A DNA stretch of 5,706 nt from Pedosphaera sp. (GTDB lineage Bacteria > Verrucomicrobiota > Verrucomicrobiae > Limisphaerales > Pedosphaeraceae): the NCBI GenBank assembly GCA_028293265.1, contig JAQGPB010000485.1, positions 1 to 5,706 of the forward strand, read 5' to 3'. The notes under the pieces were generated by a model. The model was not told the origin of the DNA, did not search any database, and worked only from the letters and a program-made list of their open reading frames with translations. Below, piece by piece: positions 1 through 5,706 of this stretch. Position numbers and translations under genes: made by a program. How positions within the stretch are numbered: position 1 is the first letter of the stretch; the number at the start of each line of letters is the position of its first letter.

Positions 1-3000
1 CACTTTGACCTATCTGAACGTGCCGGCGACGATCAACAGCGGCCTGCTTTCCCAGTACGGTAATTTTGAAGGCAATTACGCCGTATTCAAGGGACTGACG
101 AACGATTCGTTCCTGGTGGAGTCGGCAGAATTCAACTCGCGCTCGCCCATCAATGCCATCCAGATTGTTCCGCGCGCGACGGCTTTGCCGGCGGATATTG
201 ATCCGCTCTTTCCGGCCACGGTTTATGCCGGGGGCCGCGCGGTGTTTCGCGCATCGGTGGCGGGACAGGCGCCGTTCACCTATCAATGGCAGAAGAATGG
301 CACCAATCTCACTGATGTGGGCAACATTTCCGGTTCGTTGACGGCCATCTTGGTGGTCAGCAACGTGAGCTTGGCAGATGCGGCTCCGTACAATGTCATC
401 GTGTCCAACGCCGTGGGCGCGATCAGCAGCAGTGTGGCAACGCTCACGGTGACAACGCCGACTCCCGGCAGCTATGCAGAAAAGGTTTTTACCAATGGAG
501 CGGTCGCATACTGGCGCTTGAATGAGCAGGGTGATCCCTCAACAAATTACACAGCGGCCCTGGACTATGTGGGCGGCTTTACCGGCAGCTATCAATTTAG
601 GGCCCAAAACGGGTTCAATGGAATTGTCGGCCCGCAGCCCGGCGCCGGTTATCCTGGATTTGAGAACGGGAACACGGCGATGTTTTGCGGCGGCACCGGT
701 TTTTCGGGTGCCAACACTTCGCCCCATTCCTGGATGAGCGGACCTCCTTTGCAATTGGCGACCAACACTGTGACTTTCACGGCGTGGATTTATCCCACAA
801 GCTTCGCAGAACCTGGTTCGGCCGGCATCATCTGGTCGCGAAACGGAAATGATACTGGCGGCCTTGATTATCAAAACAACAACCATCTGGGATATACCTG
901 GAACAACCAAAGCGGGACGTATAATTTTGGGGCCGGCCCGGTTGTGCCTTCGAACGTTTGGTCGTTCGTGGCGGCGGTGATAACGCCGACGGACGCCACT
1001 TTGTATTGCTACAACACCAATGGACAATTCTCGGCGACGAATACTTTCACCAATGCCCCGATGGCGTTCAATGGGTTTACGTTCATCGGTGATGATCCCG
1101 CTTCCGTGGGGGGGAACGGAGCGGGTCCCGGGCTGCGTGCTTTCATCGGTTCCATTGATGAAGCGGCGGTGTTCAAAACCGCCCTGTCTCCTCTCGAGAT
1201 CAACAACATGTACAAGAAGGGGCTGGGCCTGACCGCCATCAAACCGGTGATCGGCACGCAACCGCAATCGGAAGCATTATACGCGGGGCGGACGGCAAGC
1301 TTTGCCGTGATGGCTTCCGGGGATGTTCCGCTCAGTTACCAATGGCGGACGAACGGGGTCAACCTTGCCGTTGGCGGCAACGTGACCAATGTCACCAGTT
1401 CCGCTTTGGTCATCACGAATGTTACGGCGGCCAACGCGGCGAATTATGATGTGGTGGTGGTGAATCTTGCCGGTTCCATCACGAGCAGTGTGGCTACCCT
1501 GACGGTCGTGGCTCCGCCGACCACATTGTCGGCTTATGAGGCGAAACTGCAGGCGGCCAATCCAACGCACTACTGGCGCTTCAGCGAGGCCGCCGGCAGT
1601 TTGGTGGCGGATGATTATTGGGGTGGTGACATTGCCACCAACAATAATGCCCAGGCTGGCTCAGCCGGGCCGGTGCCTCCCGACTATGCCGGGTTTGAGA
1701 GCACCAACACGGCCAATTCCTATGATGGTCTCACCGCCGGCACTGACACTGGATTGGTCGGCCTATACAACAACGTGAAGCAATTTGCGATTGTCGGCTG
1801 GTTTAACACGCCCGGTACGGAGCCGGTACGCACGGGGTTGTTCGGCCAGAATGATGTGATGGAGTTTGGTTTCCACGGGGTTGATGCCTCTGGCGAGGCG
1901 CAGTTGGGGATCTATACAGCCAATGGCGGCTCGGCCTTCCTGCCCCAGACACTCATCACGCCAAACCAATGGTACATGGTGTGCGCGACGGGAGATGGCA
2001 CCAACACCAGCCTGTTTCTGCTGTCCACAAACGGCGGTGGCGGCTTCCAGGTCGCGCAAACAATTACCCCGGGCGCGACCACCACTTACGGCAGTTCGAC
2101 GTGCCCAATCAAAATCGCCGCCGATGGCGTTTTGGATCCCACGGGCAATTACTTCGACGGACTGATTGACGAAGTGGCGACCTTCAACCGTGCGCTCACG
2201 GTCGGTGAACTTTCGGACCTGTTTGGCGCGGCGATTGGCGTCACCAGCCTGGCGCCTCAGATCACGATACAACCCGCACCCGCGACCGAAACGCTATACA
2301 CTGGCCGGACAGCGGCTTACAGCGTAACCGCGGTGGGCAGCGCCCCGATCGCTTATCATTGGCGCAAGAATGGAACGCCGATCAGCGATGGCGGCAATGT
2401 TTCCGGAACCAGCACCGCGGCGCTGACGATCACAAATGTGGGGGTGGCAGACGCCGTCAGTTACGACGTGGTCATCAGCAACCCGGCCGGGTCAGTGACG
2501 AGCAGCGTGGTTTCGTTCTCGGTCATCAGTCCGGCGCCGGGCGGATACGAGTCGGCGGCGATTGCGCTGAACCCGATTGCCTACTACCGGCTGAATGAAA
2601 CCAATGATCCGTCAACCGGGACGCTGGTGGCGAATGATTACTGGGGCGGGCATTCGGGCGTTTACAGCAATGCGGTATTGAATGAGTTCGACGGGGTGCT
2701 AGGCCCGGTGCCGCCGGCTTACACGTTCGAAACCAACAATGGCGCCATCCAGGTGTCAGCGATACCGAGTTCCCTGGTGACGGCGCCATTTGGGAGTTTG
2801 AGCACGAACACCGTTACCATGACGATGTGGATAAAACCGGCTGGAACGTTTGACCAGTTCGCGGGGCTGTTGATGAACCGCAACTCGGGCGTGGCGGGCG
2901 GGTTCGGCTTTGCCGGCACGGGGCCGGCAGGCCAGCTTGGTTATACTTGGAACAACAACAATGCAAACACGTATAACTTCAACTCAGGCATCTTCCCGCC

Positions 3001-3445
3001 AACCAACGAGTGGTCGTTTGTGGCGCTGGTGGTGCAGCCGACGCAGGGCATCCTATATATGTTCAATGCCGAAGGTGTGAGTGTCGCCACAAATGTGGTG
3101 GCGCATACCCCCGATGTGTTCGGCAACAACTGGCAGATTGGCCGTGACAACAGTGCGAATGCCAATGATGGAACCCGCAACTTCAACGGCCTCATTGACG
3201 AAGTGGCGGTGTATGGTTACTCGCTGACTCAGGCGCAGTTGAGCAGTCTGTTCGCAGCGGGCGGTGGAACAGTGCCGTTCAACCTGCACCTTGGCATTTC
3301 CGGAAGCAGCGTGGTGCTGACGTGGCCGCAGGGCACGTTGCAGGAGGCTCCGACGGTTTCAGGGCCATGGACGACGAACAGCGCGACTTCACCGTTTACC
3401 AACACGGCGTCGGGAACCAAGTTCTATCGCGTCAAGATCAAATAG
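1..3445 (+). CDS. Giant secreted Ig-like/LamG-like repeat protein, 5'-truncated by the window
   Basis: The reading frame is open at the left edge, so the true start and signal peptide lie outside. The first TTG (position 5) has no sign of being a start. Residues below count from it (1146 visible). Residues 1-58 are the end of a beta-rich domain closing with INAIQIVP. Three modules follow. Ig-like domains lie at about 60-150, 413-503 and 751-846, each with the core Trp of a Y-[QH]-W motif (W95, W447, W786) and no paired cysteines. LamG/concanavalin-like domains lie at about 153-412, 505-750 and 848-1085; each opens with Y[WY]R[LF] (169, 523, 861) and closes with G-x-IDE-[AV]-A (382, 719, 1062). 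Residues 1089-1146 form a C-terminal domain ending FYRVKIK. Such domains usually bind carbohydrate or mediate adhesion outside the cell; the ligand is unknown. There is no LPxTG, PEP-CTERM or C-terminal membrane helix. The gene ends at TAG 3443-3445, just before a strong terminator. Function is inferred from fold only. Confidence 0.93.
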   Translation, partial: TLTYLNVPATINSGLLSQYGNFEGNYAVFKGLTNDSFLVESAEFNSRSPINAIQIVPRATALPADIDPLFPATVYAGGRAVFRASVAGQAPFTYQWQKNGTNLTDVGNISGSLTAILVVSNVSLADAAPYNVIVSNAVGAISSSVATLTVTTPTPGSYAEKVFTNGAVAYWRLNEQGDPSTNYTAALDYVGGFTGSYQFRAQNGFNGIVGPQPGAGYPGFENGNTAMFCGGTGFSGANTSPHSWMSGPPLQLATNTVTFTAWIYPTSFAEPGSAGIIWSRNGNDTGGLDYQNNNHLGYTWNNQSGTYNFGAGPVVPSNVWSFVAAVITPTDATLYCYNTNGQFSATNTFTNAPMAFNGFTFIGDDPASVGGNGAGPGLRAFIGSIDEAAVFKTALSPLEINNMYKKGLGLTAIKPVIGTQPQSEALYAGRTASFAVMASGDVPLSYQWRTNGVNLAVGGNVTNVTSSALVITNVTAANAANYDVVVVNLAGSITSSVATLTVVAPPTTLSAYEAKLQAANPTHYWRFSEAAGSLVADDYWGGDIATNNNAQAGSAGPVPPDYAGFESTNTANSYDGLTAGTDTGLVGLYNNVKQFAIVGWFNTPGTEPVRTGLFGQNDVMEFGFHGVDASGEAQLGIYTANGGSAFLPQTLITPNQWYMVCATGDGTNTSLFLLSTNGGGGFQVAQTITPGATTTYGSSTCPIKIAADGVLDPTGNYFDGLIDEVATFNRALTVGELSDLFGAAIGVTSLAPQITIQPAPATETLYTGRTAAYSVTAVGSAPIAYHWRKNGTPISDGGNVSGTSTAALTITNVGVADAVSYDVVISNPAGSVTSSVVSFSVISPAPGGYESAAIALNPIAYYRLNETNDPSTGTLVANDYWGGHSGVYSNAVLNEFDGVLGPVPPAYTFETNNGAIQVSAIPSSLVTAPFGSLSTNTVTMTMWIKPAGTFDQFAGLLMNRNSGVAGGFGFAGTGPAGQLGYTWNNNNANTYNFNSGIFPPTNEWSFVALVVQPTQGILYMFNAEGVSVATNVVAHTPDVFGNNWQIGRDNSANANDGTRNFNGLIDEVAVYGYSLTQAQLSSLFAAGGGTVPFNLHLGISGSSVVLTWPQGTLQEAPTVSGPWTTNSATSPFTNTASGTKFYRVKIK

Positions 3446-3473
3446 CCGGCGAAATCACTCAGACAGGTCAACG

Positions 3474-3500
3474 GCCGGGGCCTCAAGCCCCGGCTTTTTT
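3474..3500 (+). terminator. Intrinsic terminator of the giant LamG gene
   Basis: A perfect 8-bp GC stem, GCCGGGGC (3474-3481) with GCCCCGGC (3487-3494), has a 5-nt loop CTCAA and is followed at once by six T (3495-3500). It begins 28 bp after the TAG stop of the + strand gene. Read on the - strand, the same hairpin is preceded by A6 and followed by CGTTGACC, so it lacks a U-tract for the convergent oxidoreductase gene and should work mainly in the + direction. Confidence 0.92.
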
Positions 3501-3546
3501 GCTGCCGCAATTTTTTTCAGATCAGCGGGAATGAATATTTGTCGGT

Positions 3547-4836
3547 TCAAACCTTCGGCTCCCAGCCGCGGCGATATTCGCGGCTCCAAAGTCGCATCGC
3601 GGCATGGTCGCCTGAAATTTTGTGCGTCTTGGGATCGAGATTGATGGTCCGGCCGGTCCGGCAGGCAATATTGCCAAGATGGCAGAGCAGGGTGCTCTTT
3701 GCGCCTTCTTCAATTTCGGCGTTCAGTTTTTTTTCTTCGCGGATCGCATCGAGAAAATTGCCGAAATGAATTGTGTCATTGAACTCGCCCTTGATCTCCG
3801 TCAGCACCTTGTTTTTTGGGTCGAGAATTTTGCAGTTATTGCCGGCGATGACCATTGAACCTTTTTCGCCGTAGAAGGTGACACCGAAACCCGCGCCTTC
3901 AAATCCGTGCGGATCGCAACTTTGCCCGTCCCAGGTCGCGGCGCGGTCGCCGAACTCAAACGAAGCGACATAGGTGTCGGGCGTTTCCTGATCGTCCTGA
4001 TAATGAAAGCGTCCGCCGCTGCAAGTCACGCGGGTCGGATAATCCACTCCCAAACCCCAGCGCGCGAGATCAAGGCCGTGGATGCCGTTGTTGCCGAGTT
4101 CGCCGTTGCCCCAGTGCCAGCGCCAATGCCATTTGTAATGAAGGAGGTTGTCAACGAACGGGCGCTCCGGCGCGGGTCCTTCCCAGAGCGAGTAATCGAG
4201 CCAATCGGGAACAGGCGCGGGCTGGCCATGGCCAATGGAGAGCCGGTTGTTGTTGTACCAGGTGCGGGCGAAGCAAACTTTTCCAATCTCGCCTGACTTC
4301 AAGCGGTCCATCGCTTCTATCACCCAAGGCCAACTGCGGCGTTGGTTGCCCATCTGGACGACGCGGCGATGTTTGCGCGCCGCGGCGACCATCAGCTCGC
4401 CTTCGTGCGGATTGTGGCAGCAAGGTTTTTCGACATAGACGTGCTTGCCGGCAGCGCAAGCCAGGATGGTGGCGGGCGCGTGCCAATGGTTCGGCGTGGC
4501 GATGGACAACGCGTCCACGCGGGGATCATCCAACACTTTGCGGAAATCGCGAACGCCCTGGGGCTTGTTCGTTTGCTTTTTTGAGACGACGGCAATGGCT
4601 TTGTCAATCGCGCGAGAGTCAACGTCGCAAATATAGGCGATTTCACAATCGGGCTGGGCGAGATAACCGGCAACGTGGGCCATGCCACGGTCATTGACAC
4701 CCATGATGCCAACCAGGATTTTACGGGCGGGGCTTTCCGCGGCGCGGAGGGAACTGGCGCTGCTGAGGGCGACGAGACTGGCTCCCGCCAGGCCGGTTCG
4801 TTTGAGGAACTGGCGGCGGTTCAGGGGATGGTTCAT
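3547..4836 (-). CDS. Tat-exported Gfo/Idh/MocA family oxidoreductase
   Basis: This 429-residue protein is probably an NAD(P)-dependent oxidoreductase acting on a sugar or cyclitol derivative; the substrate cannot be read from the sequence. A twin-arginine signal is clear: RRQFLK at residues 7-12, a hydrophobic stretch about 14-28, and likely cleavage near A32/A33. The Rossmann domain follows, with a loop near G43-G51 and D71 at the end of the second strand, where the cofactor ribose usually binds. The family EKP motif, with the catalytic-type Lys, is at 136-138 after NHWHAP (116-121). The C-terminal alpha/beta domain carries GNGELGNNGIHGLDLARW (243-260). H253 fits the conserved His; the Asp found four residues before it in many family members is N249 here. 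The length is normal for the Tat-bearing subgroup. ATG 4834-4836 is chosen because it gives the complete Tat signal; no clear Shine-Dalgarno precedes it. The gene lies 27 bp downstream of the DUF4404 gene on the same strand, so cotranscription is likely. A GH109-type glycosidase activity is a less likely alternative. Confidence 0.93.
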   Translation of the reverse strand: MNHPLNRRQFLKRTGLAGASLVALSSASSLRAAESPARKILVGIMGVNDRGMAHVAGYLAQPDCEIAYICDVDSRAIDKAIAVVSKKQTNKPQGVRDFRKVLDDPRVDALSIATPNHWHAPATILACAAGKHVYVEKPCCHNPHEGELMVAAARKHRRVVQMGNQRRSWPWVIEAMDRLKSGEIGKVCFARTWYNNNRLSIGHGQPAPVPDWLDYSLWEGPAPERPFVDNLLHYKWHWRWHWGNGELGNNGIHGLDLARWGLGVDYPTRVTCSGGRFHYQDDQETPDTYVASFEFGDRAATWDGQSCDPHGFEGAGFGVTFYGEKGSMVIAGNNCKILDPKNKVLTEIKGEFNDTIHFGNFLDAIREEKKLNAEIEEGAKSTLLCHLGNIACRTGRTINLDPKTHKISGDHAAMRLWSREYRRGWEPKV

Positions 4837-4863
4837 GCGGGCTGGTTCAGGGAGCTTTCTGGA

Positions 4864-5196
4864 TTATATGCCGAGATTGGAAAGTGTCTGGCTGATCGAA
4901 TTTACGATCTGCACGAGCTTGGGATGCGAGCGTTCGAATTCTTCCACGGAGGAAGTCAAACCCTGCAAGGAGAGCTGCAAGAGCTGCGGATTCTGTTCCT
5001 CGCGGGTGGCTTCGTGCGCCGAACGCTCAGTGAAGCCGGCGATGCTCTCGGCCTGCTCGGCGTGCGTCTTGGACAACTCGGCCACCTCGGATTTCAGCTT
5101 CGCCAGCAATTCGTGCAGTTCGCGGCGTTTATCCTCGCTGATGGCTTCCGAACTTTGGAGCCGGGCCTCAATTTTTTCCAACGTGTCTTCGATCAT
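4864..5196 (-). CDS. DUF4404 family protein (small helical protein)
   Basis: This 110-residue protein is recognised by its two ends: MIEDTLEKIEARL at the N-terminus and a C-terminal block EEFERSHPKLVQIVNSIS (85-102) ending LSNLGI. Both are typical of DUF4404, whose function is unknown. The middle (about 19-70) is rich in Glu, Lys, Ala and Leu, with heptad-like hydrophobics (L27, L30, L31, L34, V38, L41), suggesting an amphipathic helix or coiled coil. There is no signal peptide or membrane segment, so it is probably cytoplasmic. The ATG at 5194-5196 is preferred because the family begins here. An in-frame ATG at 5245-5247 would add 17 residues (MKTPFPFAINSLSCLEN) that do not look like family sequence. 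The sequence upstream of the chosen start (TTGAGAAC) offers only a weak ribosome binding site. TAA at 4864-4866 leaves 27 bp to the oxidoreductase start. Confidence 0.85.
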   Translation of the reverse strand: MIEDTLEKIEARLQSSEAISEDKRRELHELLAKLKSEVAELSKTHAEQAESIAGFTERSAHEATREEQNPQLLQLSLQGLTSSVEEFERSHPKLVQIVNSISQTLSNLGI

Positions 5197-5284
5197 GTTC
5201 TCAAGGCAGCTTAATGAATTTATAGCAAATGGAAAGGGAGTTTTCATCTGTCAACCCGGCGCGGCTTGCCTTGACGGTTTCCGC

Positions 5285-5304
5285 AAGCGACCGAAAGCGA
5301 CGGA
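5285..5304. repeat. 10-bp direct repeat, two copies
   Basis: AAGCGACCGA (5285-5294) is followed directly by AAGCGACGGA (5295-5304), differing at one base. It is the leftmost of several micro-tandem repeats in this intergenic region. Confidence 0.7.
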
Positions 5305-5311
5305 ATGGGAA

Positions 5312-5325
5312 ACATCGAACATCGA
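5312..5325. repeat. 7-bp direct repeat ACATCGA, two copies
   Basis: ACATCGA occurs twice in perfect tandem (5312-5318 and 5319-5325), with the next base also continuing the pattern. From memory, similar ACATCGA strings recur in noncoding DNA of Verrucomicrobiota and related bacteria; that link is not shown by this window. Confidence 0.65.
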
Positions 5326-5381
5326 ATGGCGGAGGGAAGCGGCACAGGGCTGGGAATGCCAAGGGGAGTTTCACAGAAGCA

Positions 5382-5397
5382 AACGAAGGGAACGAAG
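5382..5397. repeat. 9-bp period direct repeat AACGAAG, two copies
   Basis: AACGAAG occurs at 5382-5388 and 5391-5397, separated by GG. On the - strand this reads CTTCGTTCCCTTCGTTTGC, which resembles a low-complexity intergenic motif I associate with Verrucomicrobiota and Planctomycetota genomes (recollection, not verified). Confidence 0.6.
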
Positions 5398-5464
5398 AGG
5401 GGAGACAGGGGCGGGCGCGTTCCCATGGGATGGTGCTGGCGGGCTTTGGTTGGTCACACATCGG

Positions 5465-5476
5465 AAAATGCATTTT
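5465..5476. promoter_or_regulatory. 12-bp perfect palindrome, possible operator
   Basis: AAAATGCATTTT equals its own reverse complement over 12 bases. It is AT-rich inside a GC-rich stretch and lies 13 bp before the 5489-5518 repeat array. It could bind a dimeric regulator, but it is about 270 bp upstream of the nearest annotated start (5196, - strand), so any role is speculative. Confidence 0.3.
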
Positions 5477-5488
5477 AAGCGTGATTAG

Positions 5489-5518
5489 GTGTTACAAGGT
5501 GTTACGGGGTGTGACAAA
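5489..5518. repeat. Imperfect 10-bp tandem array, three copies
   Basis: Three consecutive units are GTGTTACAAG, GTGTTACGGG and GTGTGACAAA. GTG begins each unit and AC occupies positions 6-7 of each. A related shorter piece, GTGATTAG, immediately precedes them (5481-5488). The period is about one turn of the DNA helix. Confidence 0.75.
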
Positions 5519-5587
5519 ACGTTGGCGGACGGGGTGAACTCAGGTTTTCCACACCGGGGCTGAAGGATGGCCACTGCGGGCGCTGGC

Positions 5588-5633
5588 TCTTTTTGATCAT
5601 TTGAAAAAAACATCCTTTTTTATTTTCATTTAT
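5588..5633. other. AT-rich block with A7 and T6 runs
   Basis: A stretch made almost only of A and T stands out from the GC-rich flanks. It contains GATC within TGATCA (5595-5600), a run of seven A (5604-5610) and a run of T (5615-5620) that could pair with each other around CATCC. It directly abuts the 10-bp repeat array. It may be bent or easily melted DNA; no function is shown. Confidence 0.5.
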
Positions 5634-5680
5634 GCGAGTTAAGGCGAGTTAAGGCGAGTTAAGGCGAGTTAAGGCGGGTT
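5634..5680. repeat. 10-bp tandem repeat array GCGAGTTAAG, about 4.7 copies
   Basis: Four exact copies of GCGAGTTAAG (5634-5673) are followed by a diverged partial copy GCGGGTT (5674-5680). With no divergence among the full copies, the array is likely young or maintained. The unit is not a multiple of three and the - strand reads repeated TTAACTCGCC, so it is unlikely to encode protein repeats. Confidence 0.9.
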
Positions 5681-5706
5681 GTTTTGGGCTGATTTTGAGC
5701 GGAGGC

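Larger units (their letters stand above)
5197..5706. other. Noncoding, repeat-rich intergenic region
   Basis: About 510 bp hold no credible gene on either strand. The open frames here are short, low in complexity, rich in Arg and Gly, and cross the tandem repeats. From left to right there are short direct repeats with periods of 10, 7 and 9 bp (5285-5397), two perfect palindromes (5421-5430 and 5465-5476), a 10-bp tandem array (5489-5518), an AT-rich block (5588-5633) and a second 10-bp array (5634-5680). It should include the promoter of the - strand pair, but no convincing -35/-10 pair is seen. What lies beyond 5706 is unknown. Confidence 0.8.

Noticed and set aside
539..1267. 242-residue open frame on the - strand inside the giant LamG gene
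   Set aside because: It is Arg/His-rich with no recognisable domain and lies opposite a clearly coding frame. It is best explained as a shadow of GC-rich codons.
1763..2272. 169-residue open frame on the - strand
   Set aside because: It lies wholly antisense to the second LamG and following linker, with low-complexity composition and no motif.
3907..4296. 129-residue + strand open frame opposite the oxidoreductase
   Set aside because: It is antisense to the conserved catalytic domain of the oxidoreductase and has no family resemblance.
5219..5254. Possible - strand promoter: TTGACA (5254-5249) and TATAAA (5224-5219) upstream of the DUF4404 gene
   Set aside because: Each hexamer looks good alone, but the spacer is 24 bp, too long for a normal sigma-70-type promoter. 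TATAAA alone could still be a -10 element.
4682..5488. 268-residue + strand open frame spanning the DUF4404 gene and the intergenic repeats
   Set aside because: It runs antisense to two recognisable genes and then through noncoding tandem repeats. Its composition is Ser/Arg-rich with no domain.
5229..5537. 102-residue + strand open frame in the intergenic region
   Set aside because: Its sequence is Arg/Gly/Asn-rich and follows the direct repeats (EANEGNEE arises from the AACGAAG repeat). No ribosome binding site or homology signal is apparent.
5597..5623. Possible intrinsic terminator in the AT-rich block
   Set aside because: The A-run and T-run can pair, but the stem has no GC pairs and no gene ends nearby.
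5489..5680. Possible CRISPR array
   Set aside because: The repeats are 10 bp in direct tandem without spacers, unlike CRISPR repeats of about 24-40 bp separated by unique spacers.

Overview
The window looks like a chromosomal segment of a Verrucomicrobiota bacterium, most plausibly a Pedosphaera/Limisphaerales-type lineage. This is inferred from gene style, not from a marker gene. The signs are a very long surface or secreted protein that alternates Ig-like and LamG-like (concanavalin-fold) domains and ends in a short Trp/Tyr-rich domain, a Tat-exported Gfo/Idh/MocA oxidoreductase, and moderately high GC with weak or absent Shine-Dalgarno sequences.

Layout: (1) Positions 1-3445, + strand: the 3' part of a giant extracellular protein gene, open at the left edge. 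At least 1146 residues are visible: the tail of an N-terminal beta-rich domain, three Ig-like + LamG-like modules and a C-terminal domain. (2) Positions 3446-3546: a short convergent intergenic gap holding a textbook intrinsic terminator for the + strand gene. (3) Positions 3547-4836, - strand: a Gfo/Idh/MocA-family oxidoreductase with a twin-arginine signal. (4) Positions 4864-5196, - strand: a 110-residue DUF4404-family helical protein, 27 bp upstream of the oxidoreductase and probably cotranscribed with it. (5) Positions 5197-5706: about 510 bp with no credible gene. It holds five separate short tandem repeats, a 12-bp perfect palindrome, an AT-rich block and a 10-bp repeat array near the right edge.

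Functionally, the large protein probably binds glycans or mediates adhesion outside the cytoplasm. The oxidoreductase probably acts on a sugar or sugar derivative in the periplasm. Both fit a polysaccharide-degrading lifestyle, but nothing in the window shows that they act together. No complete novel defence, mobile or RNA system is visible. The least explained part is the repeat-rich noncoding region on the right.
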